From the NCBI GenBank assembly GCA_026770585.1, contig MU646688.1, positions 266,442-286,702 of the forward strand: 20,261 bases of DNA. The letters run 5' to 3'. Made by a program: the position numbers and the translations under genes. A model generated the notes under the pieces. The model did no database searches. It worked only from the letters and a program-made list of their open reading frames with translations, and was not told where the DNA came from. Positions 19,101 to 20,064 of the stretch are shown here, piece after piece. The first letter of the stretch is position 1; each line of letters begins with the position of its first letter. This DNA comes from Baffinella frigidus. Lineage: Eukaryota; Cryptophyceae; Cryptomonadales; Baffinellaceae.

Positions 19101-20064
19101 GCGCACCCCCCTTCTCGGCAGTAGCTACTGCACTTGACACTTGCTACTTCCGAAGTAGCAAGTGCGCTTCGGGTGCCTACCTGTGCCTCAAACCCCTTCA
19201 CGCACTCCACTGTTCACAACTTGCCTTACTTTCTTCGCGGTACAAATCCGTCAACTTTGAACCAGGCGCCCCCCCCCCTGTACCAAATCTGTTTGAACGA
19301 TCTCATGCGGAAACTGATTTAATTTAAAGCATTTGGGCAATGAAATTTACTACACATGATTATCATTACTTGTAATATTAAAGCGTTCGTGTAGTAATGT
19401 CCATTCTCGCCAGATGTACAACTGTTTTAAGTTGTCCTATGAGATCTTTGCGCGGTCGCGGTCATTCGGATTTCTGCTGGAGTAAATCTGGGCACGTCGT
19501 TGTTAGTTTTAGAGCAGGGACTCCAGTACGAATCAAATACTTTTAGGCGTCTGAATGTATTTGATGACGTGCCCAACTTTACTCGGACAGAGCTAGACTC
19601 CCTAGCTCTGCCTGAGTTTTATGCTGGCTCGTCCTTTAAAGTATTTAAGAGCAGAACTTCAGCACAAAAGGTTGAATAGAAAGCCTTTGGGACAAGCCAG
19701 AGTAAAAACTGAGAACGGGCAATCCGGATTCTGCTCTGCAACACCCACCATTCCAAACCGGGTTGATGGGGATTCAATCACTTCCATGGGTTTCTGGTGC
19801 GTTCAGTTTTCACGCAGGGCTCTTTGGGGGGCTATTCAAAAGTCAATTTTAGAAGGAAACGGTATTCAAAAGTCAATTTCAGAAGAAAATGGCTCCAAGA
19901 ACGGAATAAGGGCTCCAAGAATGGACCAGGAATGCCCCCACGAAGGGCCTTGCGTGGTGTATGGGAGGTTCCGCCTAGATTTATTAACCCCTGAACCCCT
20001 CACCCAACGCTCCCAGGGCTGGGCAAGGAGACGGTAGACAACAACGGGAGGGTCACGACGAAAG
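2732..20064 (+). CDS. Split gene for a secreted-type beta-propeller protein (PF09826/COG4880), gene model over all exons
   Basis: Proposed join: 2732-2824, 4022-4102, 5356-5430, 6976-7057, 7928-7971, 8551-8595, 9215-9292, one or more uncertain exons (perhaps 10924-10972), 12169-12224, 13659-13759, 14245-14317, 14826-14942, 16301-16426, 16953-17033, 18182-18235, 18849-18912, 20017-20064. This gives about 400 residues of a domain that usually lies in proteins of several hundred residues. Blade motifs occur in family order: DEGDIVKTDG, MLLDGDNLVIIG, VWNVANKAAP, SRLVARVAYVV, LSNIYIAQTNW, VPGSILNQ+FSMDE, GERIYSVRF, VTFRQ+VDPLFVLDLSD, IPGFSEYLHP. Every intron is GT-AG except one possible GC donor, and phases match across all secure junctions (for example G|GG between 7057 and 7928, CG|G between 13759 and 14245, G|GG between 18912 and 20017). 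COG4880 proteins are described as secreted beta-propellers of unknown function. No signal peptide exon was found; the 3' part lies outside the window. Confidence 0.88.
2889..2948. repeat. (GA)n microsatellite
   Basis: About 60 nt of AG/GA dinucleotide with one C interruption. Open frames over it (Arg-Glu or Leu-Ser repeats) are artefacts. Confidence 0.95.
2991..3038 (+). pseudogene. Decayed copy of the DYSGTNNQ exon end
   Basis: Reads ADASSWTPDY, stop, GTNKQ, then donor GTCACG. The homology to 2777-2824 is clear, but TCT became TAG. The intron start is also copied (CACGCGCCTCGTGTCGCGT, compare 2866-2886). Confidence 0.75.
3172..3220 (+). pseudogene. Second decayed copy of the DYSGTNNQ exon end
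   Basis: Starts GAGGACGCC and ends CAGCAACAACCAG|GTCATG. The centre is scrambled (ACGTTGGACGTTGGACGT), but the donor side matches 2810-2830. Confidence 0.65.
3389..3448 (+). CDS. Exon copy 1: VEGADEGGTIKTDGEFIFIL (possible alternative exon)
   Basis: Open 20-codon copy of the first-blade exon. It starts in phase 0 but has no convincing AG directly upstream (a run of G). It ends CTC|GTACCT, which lacks the PAYELQL extension of the copy at 4022 yet keeps phase 0. It could be an alternative exon or a decaying copy. Confidence 0.5.
3599..3687 (+). pseudogene. Two truncated copies of the VEGxDEGDI exon start
   Basis: 3599-3627 reads VEGTDEGDIE and 3657-3687 reads VEGTDEGDIA. Each is followed by unrelated heptamer text. 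The second keeps an acceptor (CCTAG|GTGGAG). Both share the A-to-T substitution relative to other copies, so one derives from the other. Confidence 0.7.
3816..3884 (+). pseudogene. Copy of the VEGADEG exon ending in a stop
   Basis: The acceptor TTGTAG is followed by VEGADEGHIVKTDGEFIF, then ILPA and TAA at 3882. The exon is nearly intact, but its last part is replaced by a stop and no donor follows. Confidence 0.7.
4022..4102 (+). CDS. Exon: first blade, VEGADEGDIVKTDG...ILPAYELQL
   Basis: The most complete of eight copies. It starts in phase 0 after GGGGTAG and reads VEGADEGDIVKTDG, EFIFILPAYELQL, then donor GTACTA at 4103. V-E-G-x-D-E-x-D-I-V-K-T-D-G followed by a hydrophobic strand is the hallmark opening of PF09826. 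Phase 0 at both ends fits the DYSGTNNQ exon before and VIARVYPFDQ after. The acceptor has a poly-G stretch instead of a pyrimidine tract, preceded by TTGACTAAATT, which could serve as branch point. Confidence 0.88.
4103..4874 (+). repeat. Intron with three partial copies of the first-blade exon
   Basis: Partial copies of the exon 3' end lie at 4149-4177 (in-frame TAG), 4418-4475 (IVKTDGEFIFILPAYELQL with donor GTACCC) and 4547-4576 (IILPAYELQI with donor GTACCC). The rest is CCCTAGA/CCCTGAA heptamers. A non-repetitive stretch at 4255-4387 reads AGNASVSGLLTRAEDAQ in one frame, but I recognise nothing in it. Confidence 0.7.
4875..4946 (+). pseudogene. Copy 1 of the VIARVYPFDQAA exon
   Basis: Reads QQEEIAKSCSVRAYPFHQAA, with 9 extra bases relative to the other copies, and is preceded by GAAACGCAGGACCCAG. 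It could be skipped or used; a GT (GTGTCTCG) follows at the position where copies 2 and 3 also have GT. Confidence 0.55.
5059..5103 (+). pseudogene. Copy 2 of the VIARVYPFDQAA exon
   Basis: Follows ACAG and reads VIERGYVFDQAARVS. Possible donor GTCTCA at 5098. The frame is open and phase 0 is kept, so use as an alternative exon is not excluded. Confidence 0.55.
5194..5240 (+). pseudogene. Copy 3 of the VIARVYPFDQAA exon
   Basis: Follows AACAG and reads EIARAYLFDQAARAP. GTGCAC follows CGGCGC at the same relative position as the GT in copies 1 and 2. Confidence 0.55.
5356..5430 (+). CDS. Exon: VIARVYPFDQAAPISATDLRPYRIR
   Basis: Fourth and longest copy. Acceptor CTGACACAG; reads VIARVYPFDQAAP then ISATDLRPYRIR; donor CGG|GTGCTC at 5431. 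Phase 0 at both ends joins ILPAYELQL to PTEMLLDGD, matching the family layout in which a short blade-one segment precedes the P-T-E-x-x-x-x-G-D motif. Unlike copies 1-3 it lacks the early GT, which lengthens the exon. Confidence 0.78.
5431..5580 (-). repeat. Telomere-like heptamers in reverse orientation
   Basis: GGTTTAGG, GGGTTTACCGG and GCAGGGT words, the G-rich strand on +. Two similar halves (5447-5515 and 5516-5580) share GGTTTATGGCGTTGGGTTTACCGGTTTTAGGGTG-like text, a tandem duplication of about 60 nt. Confidence 0.8.
5581..5987. other. Intron stretch with CT microsatellite, otherwise unrecognised
   Basis: Contains the palindrome CCTGGATGCATCCAGG (5598-5613), a CT-rich microsatellite at 5705-5815, and unique sequence at 5820-5985 ending in ACGGTTT words. 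No family motif is seen on either strand. Confidence 0.6.
5988..6170. repeat. Minisatellite, about 31-nt unit, six copies
   Basis: The unit is approximately TCACGCTCTCTCTCATACTC followed by GTAACTAAATC. Copies differ by substitutions and one internal change (AAAATATTG). Confidence 0.85.
6186..6215 (+). pseudogene. Most degenerate copy of the PTEMLLDGD exon start
   Basis: GCAGCCGACGAAGTTGCTGC followed by CGGGCGAT aligns with the start of the exon at 6976, with several substitutions. Confidence 0.6.
6353..6420 (+). pseudogene. Copy 2 of the PTEMLLDGD exon
   Basis: Reads PTEMLLDGD and then diverges (TCCLSSSG), but the DNA (GGGGCAGCCTCTCGAACATA) still aligns with copy 3. Confidence 0.7.
6625..6684 (+). 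pseudogene. Copy 3 of the PTEMLLDGD exon, with stop
   Basis: Acceptor GTGCAG, then PTEMLLDGDNLVIVG, TASGT and TAG at 6685. The stop replaces the CTC codon of the exon at 6976. Confidence 0.75.
6826..6864 (+). pseudogene. Copy 4 of the PTEMLLDGD exon, truncated
   Basis: Acceptor CACAG, then PTEMLLDGDNLVM, then GTAGAT, which would be a donor in phase 0. Minisatellite follows at once. Confidence 0.65.
6976..7057 (+). CDS. Exon: PTEMLLDGDNLVIIGASSGTLRS...
   Basis: The acceptor CTCTCTCTCTCTCGCAG has the best pyrimidine tract in the window. The exon reads PTEMLLDGDNLVIIG, ASSGTLRSSASA and one extra G before donor GTCCTC at 7058. P-T-E-x-L-x-D-G-D-x-L-V-V-I-G is a conserved blade element of PF09826. 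The phase-1 end pairs with GG at 7928 to give a Gly codon. The donor text G|GTCCTCCCCCC recurs at 18912. Confidence 0.9.
7210..7413 (+). pseudogene. Two later copies of the exon 3' end with donor
   Basis: 7210-7267 reads DNLGILGAASGTLSSSAFA and ends GCTG|GTCCTAAACC, the same donor as 7057. 7393-7413 keeps only CGATCCTCCGCCTCTGCGG|GTCCTG. Both donors run straight into telomere-like heptamers. Confidence 0.72.
7551..7683. mobile_element. Foldback element, MITE-like
   Basis: The arm AAAACCGGGTAGTTGAGCCTAC (7558-7579) is complementary, with two mismatches, to GTAGGCCTAACTACCCGGTTTT (7658-7679). Inside, CAGTAGGCCGTA (7579-7590) pairs with TACGGCCTACCGTAG (7636-7650). Overall about 130 nt of near-continuous hairpin, typical of a non-autonomous foldback transposon. 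Confidence 0.75.
7684..7927. other. Intron remainder
   Basis: Includes GGGGTTGGA/TTTGGGGGTTGG words in reverse orientation (7741-7795), CCCCAAA words, and GCGCGGGCGGCAGGGCATCAA, for which I have no assignment. Ends in the acceptor GTAACAG. Confidence 0.5.
7928..7971 (+). CDS. Exon: QESDERYLQTAVIQ
   Basis: The acceptor GGTAACAG is followed by GG, completing a Gly codon with the G at 7057, then QESDERYLQTAVIQ and donor GTTACT at 7972. Position and pattern match the strand just before the VYDVSD-type blade. Short (44 nt), but both phase joins work (phase 1 in, phase 0 out). Confidence 0.72.
7972..8550 (+). repeat. Intron of telomere-like heptamers with partial exon copies
   Basis: Almost entirely CCCTAAA, CCCCAAA, CCCGAAA and CCCTGAA words. 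Partial copies: ACCATCCAG|GTCGCG (8240-8255, compare the exon end at 7971) and CCACAG|GTGTGGAATGTG (8424-8441, reads VWNV, compare the exon at 8551). Confidence 0.82.
8551..8595 (+). CDS. Exon: VWNVANKAAPVLIKQ
   Basis: Acceptor CGCCAATCAG, 15 codons, donor CAG|GTTATT at 8596; phase 0 at both ends. V-x-N-V-A-N-K-A-A-P-V-L corresponds to the V-Y-D-V-S-D-x-x-x-P-x-L blade signature of PF09826. It joins VIQ to VEVEGS. Confidence 0.87.
8620..8656 (+). repeat. Tandem GTTCGAAAGTTGACTAA motif
   Basis: Two copies of TTCGAAAGTTGACTAA; the second runs into AATGCAG. The same GTTGACTAA word precedes the VEGADEG exon copies (3359, 3786, 3997). No exon follows this AG that I can recognise. Confidence 0.6.
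8693..8825. mobile_element. MITE-like foldback element, family 1 copy 1
   Basis: Left arm from GGAAACTGATCTGATT (8695) through CAATGAAAATTACTACACAT (8725-8744); right arm from ATGTGTATTAAACTTCATTG (8774-8793) through AATCAAATCAGTTTTC (8807-8822). The arms are roughly 50 nt and complementary. Related copies lie at 15036-15164 and 19309-19405. Confidence 0.8.
8943..9073. mobile_element. Foldback element with about 30-nt arms
   Basis: Left arm 8943-8972 (GGGTTTCGGAACCCCAATCC then CTACTACACC) is complementary to right arm 9044-9073, with three mismatches in 30. The 71-nt centre shows no coding motif. Different arm sequence from the other foldbacks. Confidence 0.78.
9074..9214. other. Intron remainder
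   Basis: Unique sequence with CGCATATAGGCCCGCGACAC and CTCTCCTCTACAGGAGAAT; no family motif. Ends in the acceptor GGCCACTTGCAG. Confidence 0.5.
9215..9292 (+). CDS. Exon: VEVEGSAVTSRLVARVAYVVVQTSPQ
   Basis: Acceptor CTGGCCACTTGCAG, 26 codons, donor CAG|GTACGT at 9293 (the most consensus-like donor here). Reads VEVEGSAVTSRLV then ARVAYVVVQTSPQ. The pattern V-x-x-x-G-x-x-V-x-S-R-L-V followed by V-x-Y-V-V is a conserved blade of PF09826. Phase 0 at both ends. Confidence 0.92.
9436..9470 (+). pseudogene. Decayed copy of the VAYVVVQTSPQ exon end, with stop
   Basis: Reads RVACVVV, stop, TSPQ, then donor GTATAC. The Gln codon CAG has become TAG. Confidence 0.8.
9550..9592 (+). pseudogene. Second copy of the VAYVVVQTSPQ exon end, donor lost
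   Basis: Reads VSRVAYVVGQTSPP; CAGGTA is replaced by CCAATA, so no donor remains. Confidence 0.78.
9736..9885. other. Unassigned intron/exon stretch
   Basis: Non-repetitive. One frame reads VVYSEREVACSIHIHRL before a stop near 9852. It falls where the family has a variable loop, so an exon could be hidden here, but I see no recognisable motif. Confidence 0.4.
9886..10352 (+). repeat. Three tandem copies of a block ending GCGACGTGGACAG|GT
   Basis: Copies end at 10034, 10227 and 10351; each contains GGTCGTCGGTTGCG, GGGTAGCGACGTGGACAGGT or close variants. Longer shared text: GCGCGCAGGAGAC (9886, 10132), CAAGAGGCTCCAGCTGTAGG (10082, 10273). The donor-like CAG|GT end suggests echo copies of an exon. 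One frame reads VVGCVARQRRGQ, which I cannot place in the family. Confidence 0.7.
10414..10556. repeat. GA microsatellites
   Basis: AG/GA runs at 10414-10490 and 10530-10556, separated by unique sequence reading LEYIFTRPPER in one frame (no assignment). Confidence 0.9.
10557..10923. other. Intron stretch with exact 31-nt tandem duplication
   Basis: TCGCTGGCTTGGCCTCGACG continuing to GCAG occurs at 10707-10737 and again at 10747-10777 without mismatch (period 40). The rest is unique and ends in the acceptor-like GGTTGTGCAG at 10923. Confidence 0.6.
10924..10972 (+). CDS. Candidate exon EDIIRSAPLEEPHLRA with GC donor
   Basis: After TTGTGCAG the frame reads EDIIRSAPLEEPHLRA plus one G; the next bases are GCGACT. 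If this is a GC-AG intron, phase 1 pairs with AC at 12169 to give Asp, which fits DAARGVPMARIC. A decayed copy at 11395-11435 also has CGCAG followed by GC. The family usually has a longer loop here, so another exon may be missing. Confidence 0.4.
11035..11290 (+). repeat. Heptamer-like intron DNA
   Basis: CCTAAATCC and CCCTAAA-type words, with AATCTACGCAACCCTAAACC repeated at about 11025 and 11063. No coding motif. Confidence 0.65.
11291..11435. other. Intron, unique, with a partial exon copy
   Basis: 11395-11435 (ACCTGAACTTACCGCGCAGG then CTGCCACTGGTGCGCA) is a diverged copy of 10958-10990. The remainder shows nothing I recognise. Confidence 0.5.
11433..11955 (+). repeat. Largest internal telomere-like tract
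   Basis: About 520 nt of heptamers. Locally homogenised variants occupy separate blocks: CCCTGAA (11480-11535, 11720-11762), CCCTAAA (11542-11570) and CCATAAA (11578-11652, about ten nearly perfect copies). Confidence 0.92.
11958..11993 (+). pseudogene. Decayed copy of the DAARGVPM exon with acceptor
   Basis: AAAATAG|ACGCGGCACGC, then TGGATGTTAATGGATCTGCA, aligns with AAAACAG|ACGCGGCGCGG at 12162. Acceptor AG and phase are kept, but the donor end is lost. Confidence 0.7.
11994..12168. other. AT-richer unique intron DNA
   Basis: No repeat or coding motif beyond two similar words, AAGATAGCCAATTTCGACGTG and GAAGATAGCATAAAT. Ends GGTTGACAACGTTTTAAAACAG, combining a GTTGAC word with the acceptor. 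Confidence 0.5.
12169..12224 (+). CDS. Exon: (D)AARGVPMARICNCNSLTK
   Basis: Acceptor TTTTAAAACAG; two bases complete an Asp codon if the previous exon ends in G, then AARGVPMARICNCNSLTK and donor AAG|GTGCCT at 12225. A Cys-containing stretch before a V-S-V-I strand fits the family's variable loop. Phase 0 out joins VENLDTPNG. Three other copies lie nearby. Confidence 0.66.
12236..12500 (-). repeat. Reverse-oriented telomere-like tract with two partial exon copies
   Basis: GGGTTTGGGG, GGGGTTTAGAG and TTTAGGG words with the G-rich strand on +. Embedded: ATTTGCATCTGCATCACCCC then GCAAAGGTGC (12406-12435) and GGATCTGCAATTGCGACGCC (12500-12519), both diverged copies of the exon end at 12195-12224 in + orientation. 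Confidence 0.75.
12549..12830. other. Intron with CCGAAA words and a faint VENLDTP copy
   Basis: CCACCTCCAACTTTTGTCTC then GG (12713-12734) resembles CCACCTACTTTTCGTCTCGG at 12849. TTAAGTTGACGGA at 12674 is another GTTGAC word. The rest is unassigned. Confidence 0.5.
12832..12878 (+). pseudogene. Copy 1 of the VENLDTPNGFVSVI exon, frameshifted
   Basis: Acceptor ACCAG, reads VENLDTPTYF, then shifts frame; TCGTCTCGGTCGTCGATATG matches the other copies. It runs into the TATG microsatellite. Confidence 0.78.
12879..12982. repeat. TATG/TA microsatellite
   Basis: ATGT, TA and ATATGTGTACATG runs, copied in shorter form at 13581-13625 after another copy of the same exon. Confidence 0.9.
13003..13088 (+). 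pseudogene. Copy 2 of the VENLDTPNGFVSVI exon, frameshifted
   Basis: Acceptor GGAAG, reads VEKLDTPNDPTAF; an extra T in TTTT shifts the frame from FATVHALHTSWPLAP. Ends CCAAG|GGTTGT. Confidence 0.72.
13089..13335. other. Intron with CT-rich tract
   Basis: CT-rich 13180-13270 ending TCTCGCAG at 13275, a good acceptor, followed by DHNLYWMITVEAQT in frame and a stop; I cannot place this in the family. Confidence 0.45.
13340..13433 (+). pseudogene. Copy 3 of the VENLDTPNGFVSVI exon (open frame)
   Basis: Acceptor GTACAG, reads NLDTPNGFVSVIAMHTSLSP; the first two codons are missing, which puts the join out of phase 0. The 3' end diverges from the copy at 13659. Could be an alternative exon only with a different upstream phase. 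Confidence 0.6.
13498..13582 (+). pseudogene. Copies 4 and 5 of the VENLDTPNGFVSVI exon (nested duplication)
   Basis: 13498 starts VENLDASPPDSSR and stops; at 13546 the block ACACGCCCACCCGATTCGTC then TCGGTGATCGATGTG repeats and reads TPTRFVSVIDV in frame. The internal duplication of about 39 nt is nearly exact. Confidence 0.78.
13659..13759 (+). CDS. Exon: VENLGTPNGFVSVIAIHTSPEKLGEISTATHVG
   Basis: Acceptor CCTTGAACAG, phase 0. Reads VENLGTPNGFVSVIAIHT, SPEKLGEISTATHVG, then CG and donor GTCTCA at 13760. The strand VSVIAI followed by a loop and STATHVG precedes the NIYIA blade as in PF09826. The last codon CG|G completes with the first base at 14245. This is the only one of the copies with the full 3' half and correct phase. 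Confidence 0.88.
13858..14230 (+). repeat. Telomere-like intron
   Basis: 13858-13910 is a clean CCCTAAA array of seven to eight copies; after that mixed CCCTAAA, CCTCAAA and CCCTGAA words. Confidence 0.92.
14245..14317 (+). CDS. Exon: GYNVMMSLSNIYIAQTNWNYMTTQ
   Basis: Acceptor ATGAAAAAACAG. The first G completes Arg, then GYNVMMSLSNIYIAQTNW, NYMTTQ and donor CAG|GTCCCC at 14318. V-x-x-S-x-x-N-I-Y-I-A is a recurrent PF09826 blade strand. Phase 0 out joins TPGGLPTEG at 14826. No pyrimidine tract precedes the acceptor. Confidence 0.9.
14318..14532. other. Intron with tandem duplication
   Basis: CATTCACTAAAATGTTTTCA (14337-14356) and CATTTCACTGAAATGTCTGC (14377-14396) are diverged tandem copies, each followed by a CCCCGGAATCCG-type word. 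TTTGGGTGTTTGGGTGTGGG is reverse-oriented heptamer-like. Confidence 0.6.
14533..14600 (+). pseudogene. Copy of the NIYIAQTNW exon, open frame, wrong phase
   Basis: Reads NVMVSLSNIYIKQTNCNYIT then TL, and donor GTGCCT. It is well conserved, with replacements A to K, W to C and Q to L, but lacks the first codons; splicing at GTGAG|AC would shift the frame relative to 13759. Possibly a decayed or silent copy. Confidence 0.7.
14601..14825 (+). repeat. Intron with GAAACCC words
   Basis: CCCGAAA array at 14641-14680, unique stretch 14683-14735, then CCCTAAA words and acceptor CACACCCCCAG. Confidence 0.65.
14826..14942 (+). CDS. Exon: TPGGLPTEGVWTAVLKFAMNAG...TVPGSILNQ
   Basis: Acceptor CACACCCCCAG, phase 0. 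Reads TPGGLPTEGVWTAVLKFAMN, AGTPTFATLLTVPGSILNQ, then donor CAG|GTTCTC at 14943. T-A-x-L-K-F followed by V-P-G-x-x-L-N-Q, with FSMDE in the next exon, is the most diagnostic stretch of the family (V-P-G-x-x-L-N-Q-F-S-M-D-E). 39 codons. Confidence 0.93.
15036..15164. mobile_element. MITE-like foldback element, family 1 copy 2
   Basis: Inner arms CAACGAAATTTACTACACAA (15064-15083) and TTGTGTGGTAACTTTCGTTG (15112-15131) are complementary apart from a few mismatches. The outer parts (AGAAAAGCCATTCC..., ...CTAGACAGCTTTATTT) are more diverged. Same inner consensus as the copies at 8693 and 19309. Confidence 0.78.
15214..15261 (+). pseudogene. Second copy of the TVPGSILNQ exon end with donor
   Basis: Reads PSFSTLLTVPVSILKQ then GTTCTC. 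The intron start after it is also copied (CTGAACCCCGTGCCCCAAAA, compare 14975-14993). Followed by a 15-nt tandem repeat AACCAGGTTCTCCTG. Confidence 0.82.
15450..15477 (+). pseudogene. Third copy of the TVPGSILNQ exon end with donor
   Basis: Reads HTVPGSVLNQ then GTTATC; again followed by GAACCCGTGCCCCACAACCT. The donor is intact. Confidence 0.8.
15549..15612. repeat. 32-nt tandem duplication
   Basis: ATGGACTTATTCAACAACTT then TAGAGGTAGATA is followed by ATGGACTTGTTCAACAACAT then TAGCAGTAG. Confidence 0.8.
15658..15735. mobile_element. Small foldback
   Basis: GATGGATCTTGAGCCATTT (15658-15676) pairs with AAATGGCTCATGCTCCATC (15717-15735), two mismatches in 19. Loop of 40 nt. Could be a foldback element or chance remnant. 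Confidence 0.6.
15762..15956. repeat. 19-nt direct repeat flanking 157 nt
   Basis: AGCTGAGAAACGTTGACAG is identical at 15762-15780 and 15938-15956. Between them lie unique sequence and a GA microsatellite (15884-15906). Confidence 0.85.
16010..16260. repeat. GA, GATA and CATA microsatellites
   Basis: AGAGTTAGAGTTATAGATAT, GA runs (16054-16092), GATA repeats to 16125, CATA repeats 16160-16215 and TCGATACAT words. Confidence 0.93.
16301..16426 (+). CDS. Exon: FSMDESSGNFRIATTYGEMW...VYIFDPSGERIGE
   Basis: Acceptor GTTGGTCCTGCAG, phase 0. Reads FSMDESSGNFRIATTYGEMW, ADPPTSTSGVYIFDP, SGERIGE, then donor GAG|GTGCTT at 16427. F-S-M-D-E-x-x-G-x-x-R-I-A-T-T is the family signature; the following V-Y-x-x-D strand and I-G-E lead into V-x-G-L-A-x-G-E. 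Longest exon of the window (42 codons) and, with 14826, the best evidence for the identification. Confidence 0.96.
16427..16695 (+). repeat. Minisatellite with TTGGAACCATTTG core
   Basis: About a dozen copies of CTTGGAACCATTT-type words of 20-30-nt unit. Four of them begin with GAGGTG or AGGTG (16424, 16468, 16576, 16615), so the exon end and donor (GGCGAG|GTGCTTGGAACC) appear to be part of the repeated unit. Confidence 0.85.
16515..16578. mobile_element. Perfect 23-bp inverted repeat
   Basis: CTCTGGGGATACAGCCCCGT continuing GTA (16515-16537) is exactly complementary to 16556-16578; 18-nt loop. It is flanked on both sides by GTG (16512-16514 and 16579-16581), a possible 3-nt target duplication. 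The lack of any mismatch contrasts with all other foldbacks here. Confidence 0.82.
16705..16830. mobile_element. MITE-like element, family 2 copy A
   Basis: GCGAGCTACGAGGGGATTTT, then the palindromic CCCTACGGATTGCCTACCGT then AGGG (16781-16804). Lower similarity than copies B and C, and the right end is lost or diverged. Confidence 0.7.
16831..16952. other. Intron with GGTGACC words
   Basis: AGGTGACCGGCCTGCTGTTA, AGGTGACCTGCCTTCTGACT and TGGTGACTGTCTTGAGGATT resemble the acceptor region AGGTGACGGGTCTCGCC; these look like partial acceptor-side copies of the next exon. Confidence 0.6.
16953..17033 (+). CDS. Exon: VTGLAKGERIYSVRFQGDMGYVVTFRQ
   Basis: Acceptor TTGAGGATTTCAG, phase 0. Reads VTGLAKGERIYSVRFQGD, MGYVVTFRQ, then donor CAG|GTCTGC at 17034. 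G-L-x-x-G-E-R-I-Y-x-V-R-F-x-G-D-x-x-Y-V-V-T-F-R-Q is one of the most invariant segments of PF09826. 27 codons, no ambiguity. Confidence 0.97.
17034..17160 (+). repeat. Heptamer intron DNA with CCCCGAA array
   Basis: CCTAAAA words (17083-17104), then six CCCCGAA copies (17107-17149). Confidence 0.9.
17161..17299 (+). pseudogene. Copies of the SVRFQGDMGYVVTFRQ exon
   Basis: 17246-17299 reads IYSDRFQEDMGYVVTFRQ and ends CAG|GTTTGTCCTTA, the same donor and intron start as 17034, but the upstream AG (GTGTAG) gives the wrong phase. 17165-17190 is a short copy, TTCGTCACCTTCCGTCACCT. The reverse heptamers between them are GGGTTTGGGGTTTAGGGTG. Confidence 0.8.
17300..17745 (+). repeat. Telomere-like intron with three more short exon copies
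   Basis: 17310-17590 holds CCCTAGA, CCTAAAA and CCCTAAA blocks. Short copies: CTCGTGACCTTGCGTCACCT (17600-17619) and TTCTCTACTCTTTCAGCTTC then CAGGGGGACATTGG (17701-17734). GCGCTTTGCGCTTTGCGCTG-like repeats (17647-17685) lie between. Confidence 0.78.
17738..17905. mobile_element. MITE-like element, family 2 copy B
   Basis: Starts CACACAGCGGGCTACGAAGA, contains ACCTTATCCGTAGAACCCCC, CCCTACGG (17819-17826) and CCGTAGGG (17835-17842), and ends GAACGTCAGCTGTGTGG. The ends ACACAGC...GCTGTGT are complementary. Confidence 0.82.
17906..18181 (+). repeat. Intron, heptamer-rich
   Basis: CACTTCGGCACGTTCCGCCAGGT (17907-17929) is a further TFRQ-type donor copy. GAGAGAGACATTTATTACTA (18019-18038) resembles GAGAGTTCTTTATTAACAAC at 10551. 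CCCCAAA and CCCGAAA words fill the rest; ends CTTACAACCAG. Confidence 0.7.
18182..18235 (+). CDS. Exon: VDPLFVLDLSDPKKPVVK
   Basis: Acceptor CCTTACAACCAG, 18 codons, donor AAG|GTGAGG at 18236; phase 0 at both ends. F-R-Q+V-D-P-L-F-V-L-D-L-S-D-P-x-x-P is a signature of the family and follows TFRQ exactly. Confidence 0.97.
18236..18418. other. Intron, first part
   Basis: A 22-nt tandem copy of GAGAAGTTGACTCATCYYTT (18241-18260, 18261-18280 approximately) lies just after the donor, another GTTGACT word. Then GAACCCTTGCTTCTTCGC and GAACCCTTTCTTCGCTCGTG repeats. No coding motif. Confidence 0.6.
18419..18570. mobile_element. MITE-like element, family 2 copy C
   Basis: AGCGGGCTACGAAGGGATTT near 18420-18438 pairs imperfectly with AAATCCCTTTGACGTCCGCT (18550-18569). 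The centre has CCTTATCCGTAGGAACCCCC, CCCTACGG (18495-18502) and CCGTAGGG (18511-18518). Best preserved of the three copies. Confidence 0.85.
18571..18848. other. Intron, last part
   Basis: Unique DNA, then three copies of CTACTGAACCATTCTTCGCT / AATGAACCATTATTCGTTCG / CTACTGAACCATTCTTTGTT-type text at 18745-18820 (unit about 35 nt). Ends GGTGGGGCAG. Confidence 0.6.
18849..18912 (+). CDS. Exon: GQLKIPGFSEYLHPVNRTHLLG
   Basis: Acceptor ATGGTGGGGCAG, phase 0. Reads GQLKIPGFSEYLHP, VNRTHLL, then one G before donor GTCCTC at 18913. G-x-L-K-I-P-G-F-S-x-Y-L-H-P is the strongest signature of PF09826. The phase-1 end pairs with GG at 20017. Confidence 0.96.
18913..19308 (+). other. Intron with a copy of the YLHPVNRTHLLG exon end and a short hairpin
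   Basis: 19085-19116 (TCCTCCACACCGTGAAGCGC then ACCCCCCTTCTCGG) reads LHTVKRTPLLG with one indel, a decayed copy of 18880-18912; the donor GT is replaced by CA. CACTTGCTACTTC-C-GAAGTAGCAAGTG at 19138-19164 is a perfect 13-bp hairpin with a 1-nt loop. Confidence 0.68.
19309..19405. mobile_element. MITE-like foldback element, family 1 copy 3
   Basis: Left arm GGAAACTGATTTAATTTAAA then GCATTTGGGCAATGAAATTTACTACACAT; right arm reduced to CGTGTAGTAATGTCCATT (19388-19405). The left arm matches the copy at 8695 along its length. Confidence 0.78.
19481..19610. mobile_element. Nested foldback element
   Basis: AGTAAATCTGGGCACGTCG (19481-19499) pairs with GACGTGCCCAACTTTACT (19566-19583); ATCAAATAC (19532-19540) pairs perfectly with GTATTTGAT (19557-19565); CAGAGCTAG and CTAGCTCTG (19588-19610) form another hairpin. 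Confidence 0.72.
19611..20016. other. Intron, unique DNA with a short tandem repeat
   Basis: A 138-codon open frame (19621-20037) crosses it but has no recognisable motif and runs out of frame into the next exon. GGTATTCAAAAGTCAATTTC then AGAAG occurs twice (19830-19885), and GGCTCCAAGAA twice. Ends AACGCTCCCAG. Confidence 0.6.
20017..20064 (+). CDS. Exon: (G)LGKETVDNNGRVTTK
   Basis: Acceptor CAACGCTCCCAG. GG completes the Gly codon started at 18912, then LGKETVDNNGRVTTK plus one G before donor GTGAAC at 20065. L-G-K-E-x-x-x-N-G-R-V-x-x-x-G follows H-L-L-G in the family, so order, phase and sequence all agree. The next exon would start the K-V-S-L-F-D-V strand and lies outside the window. 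Confidence 0.88.
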
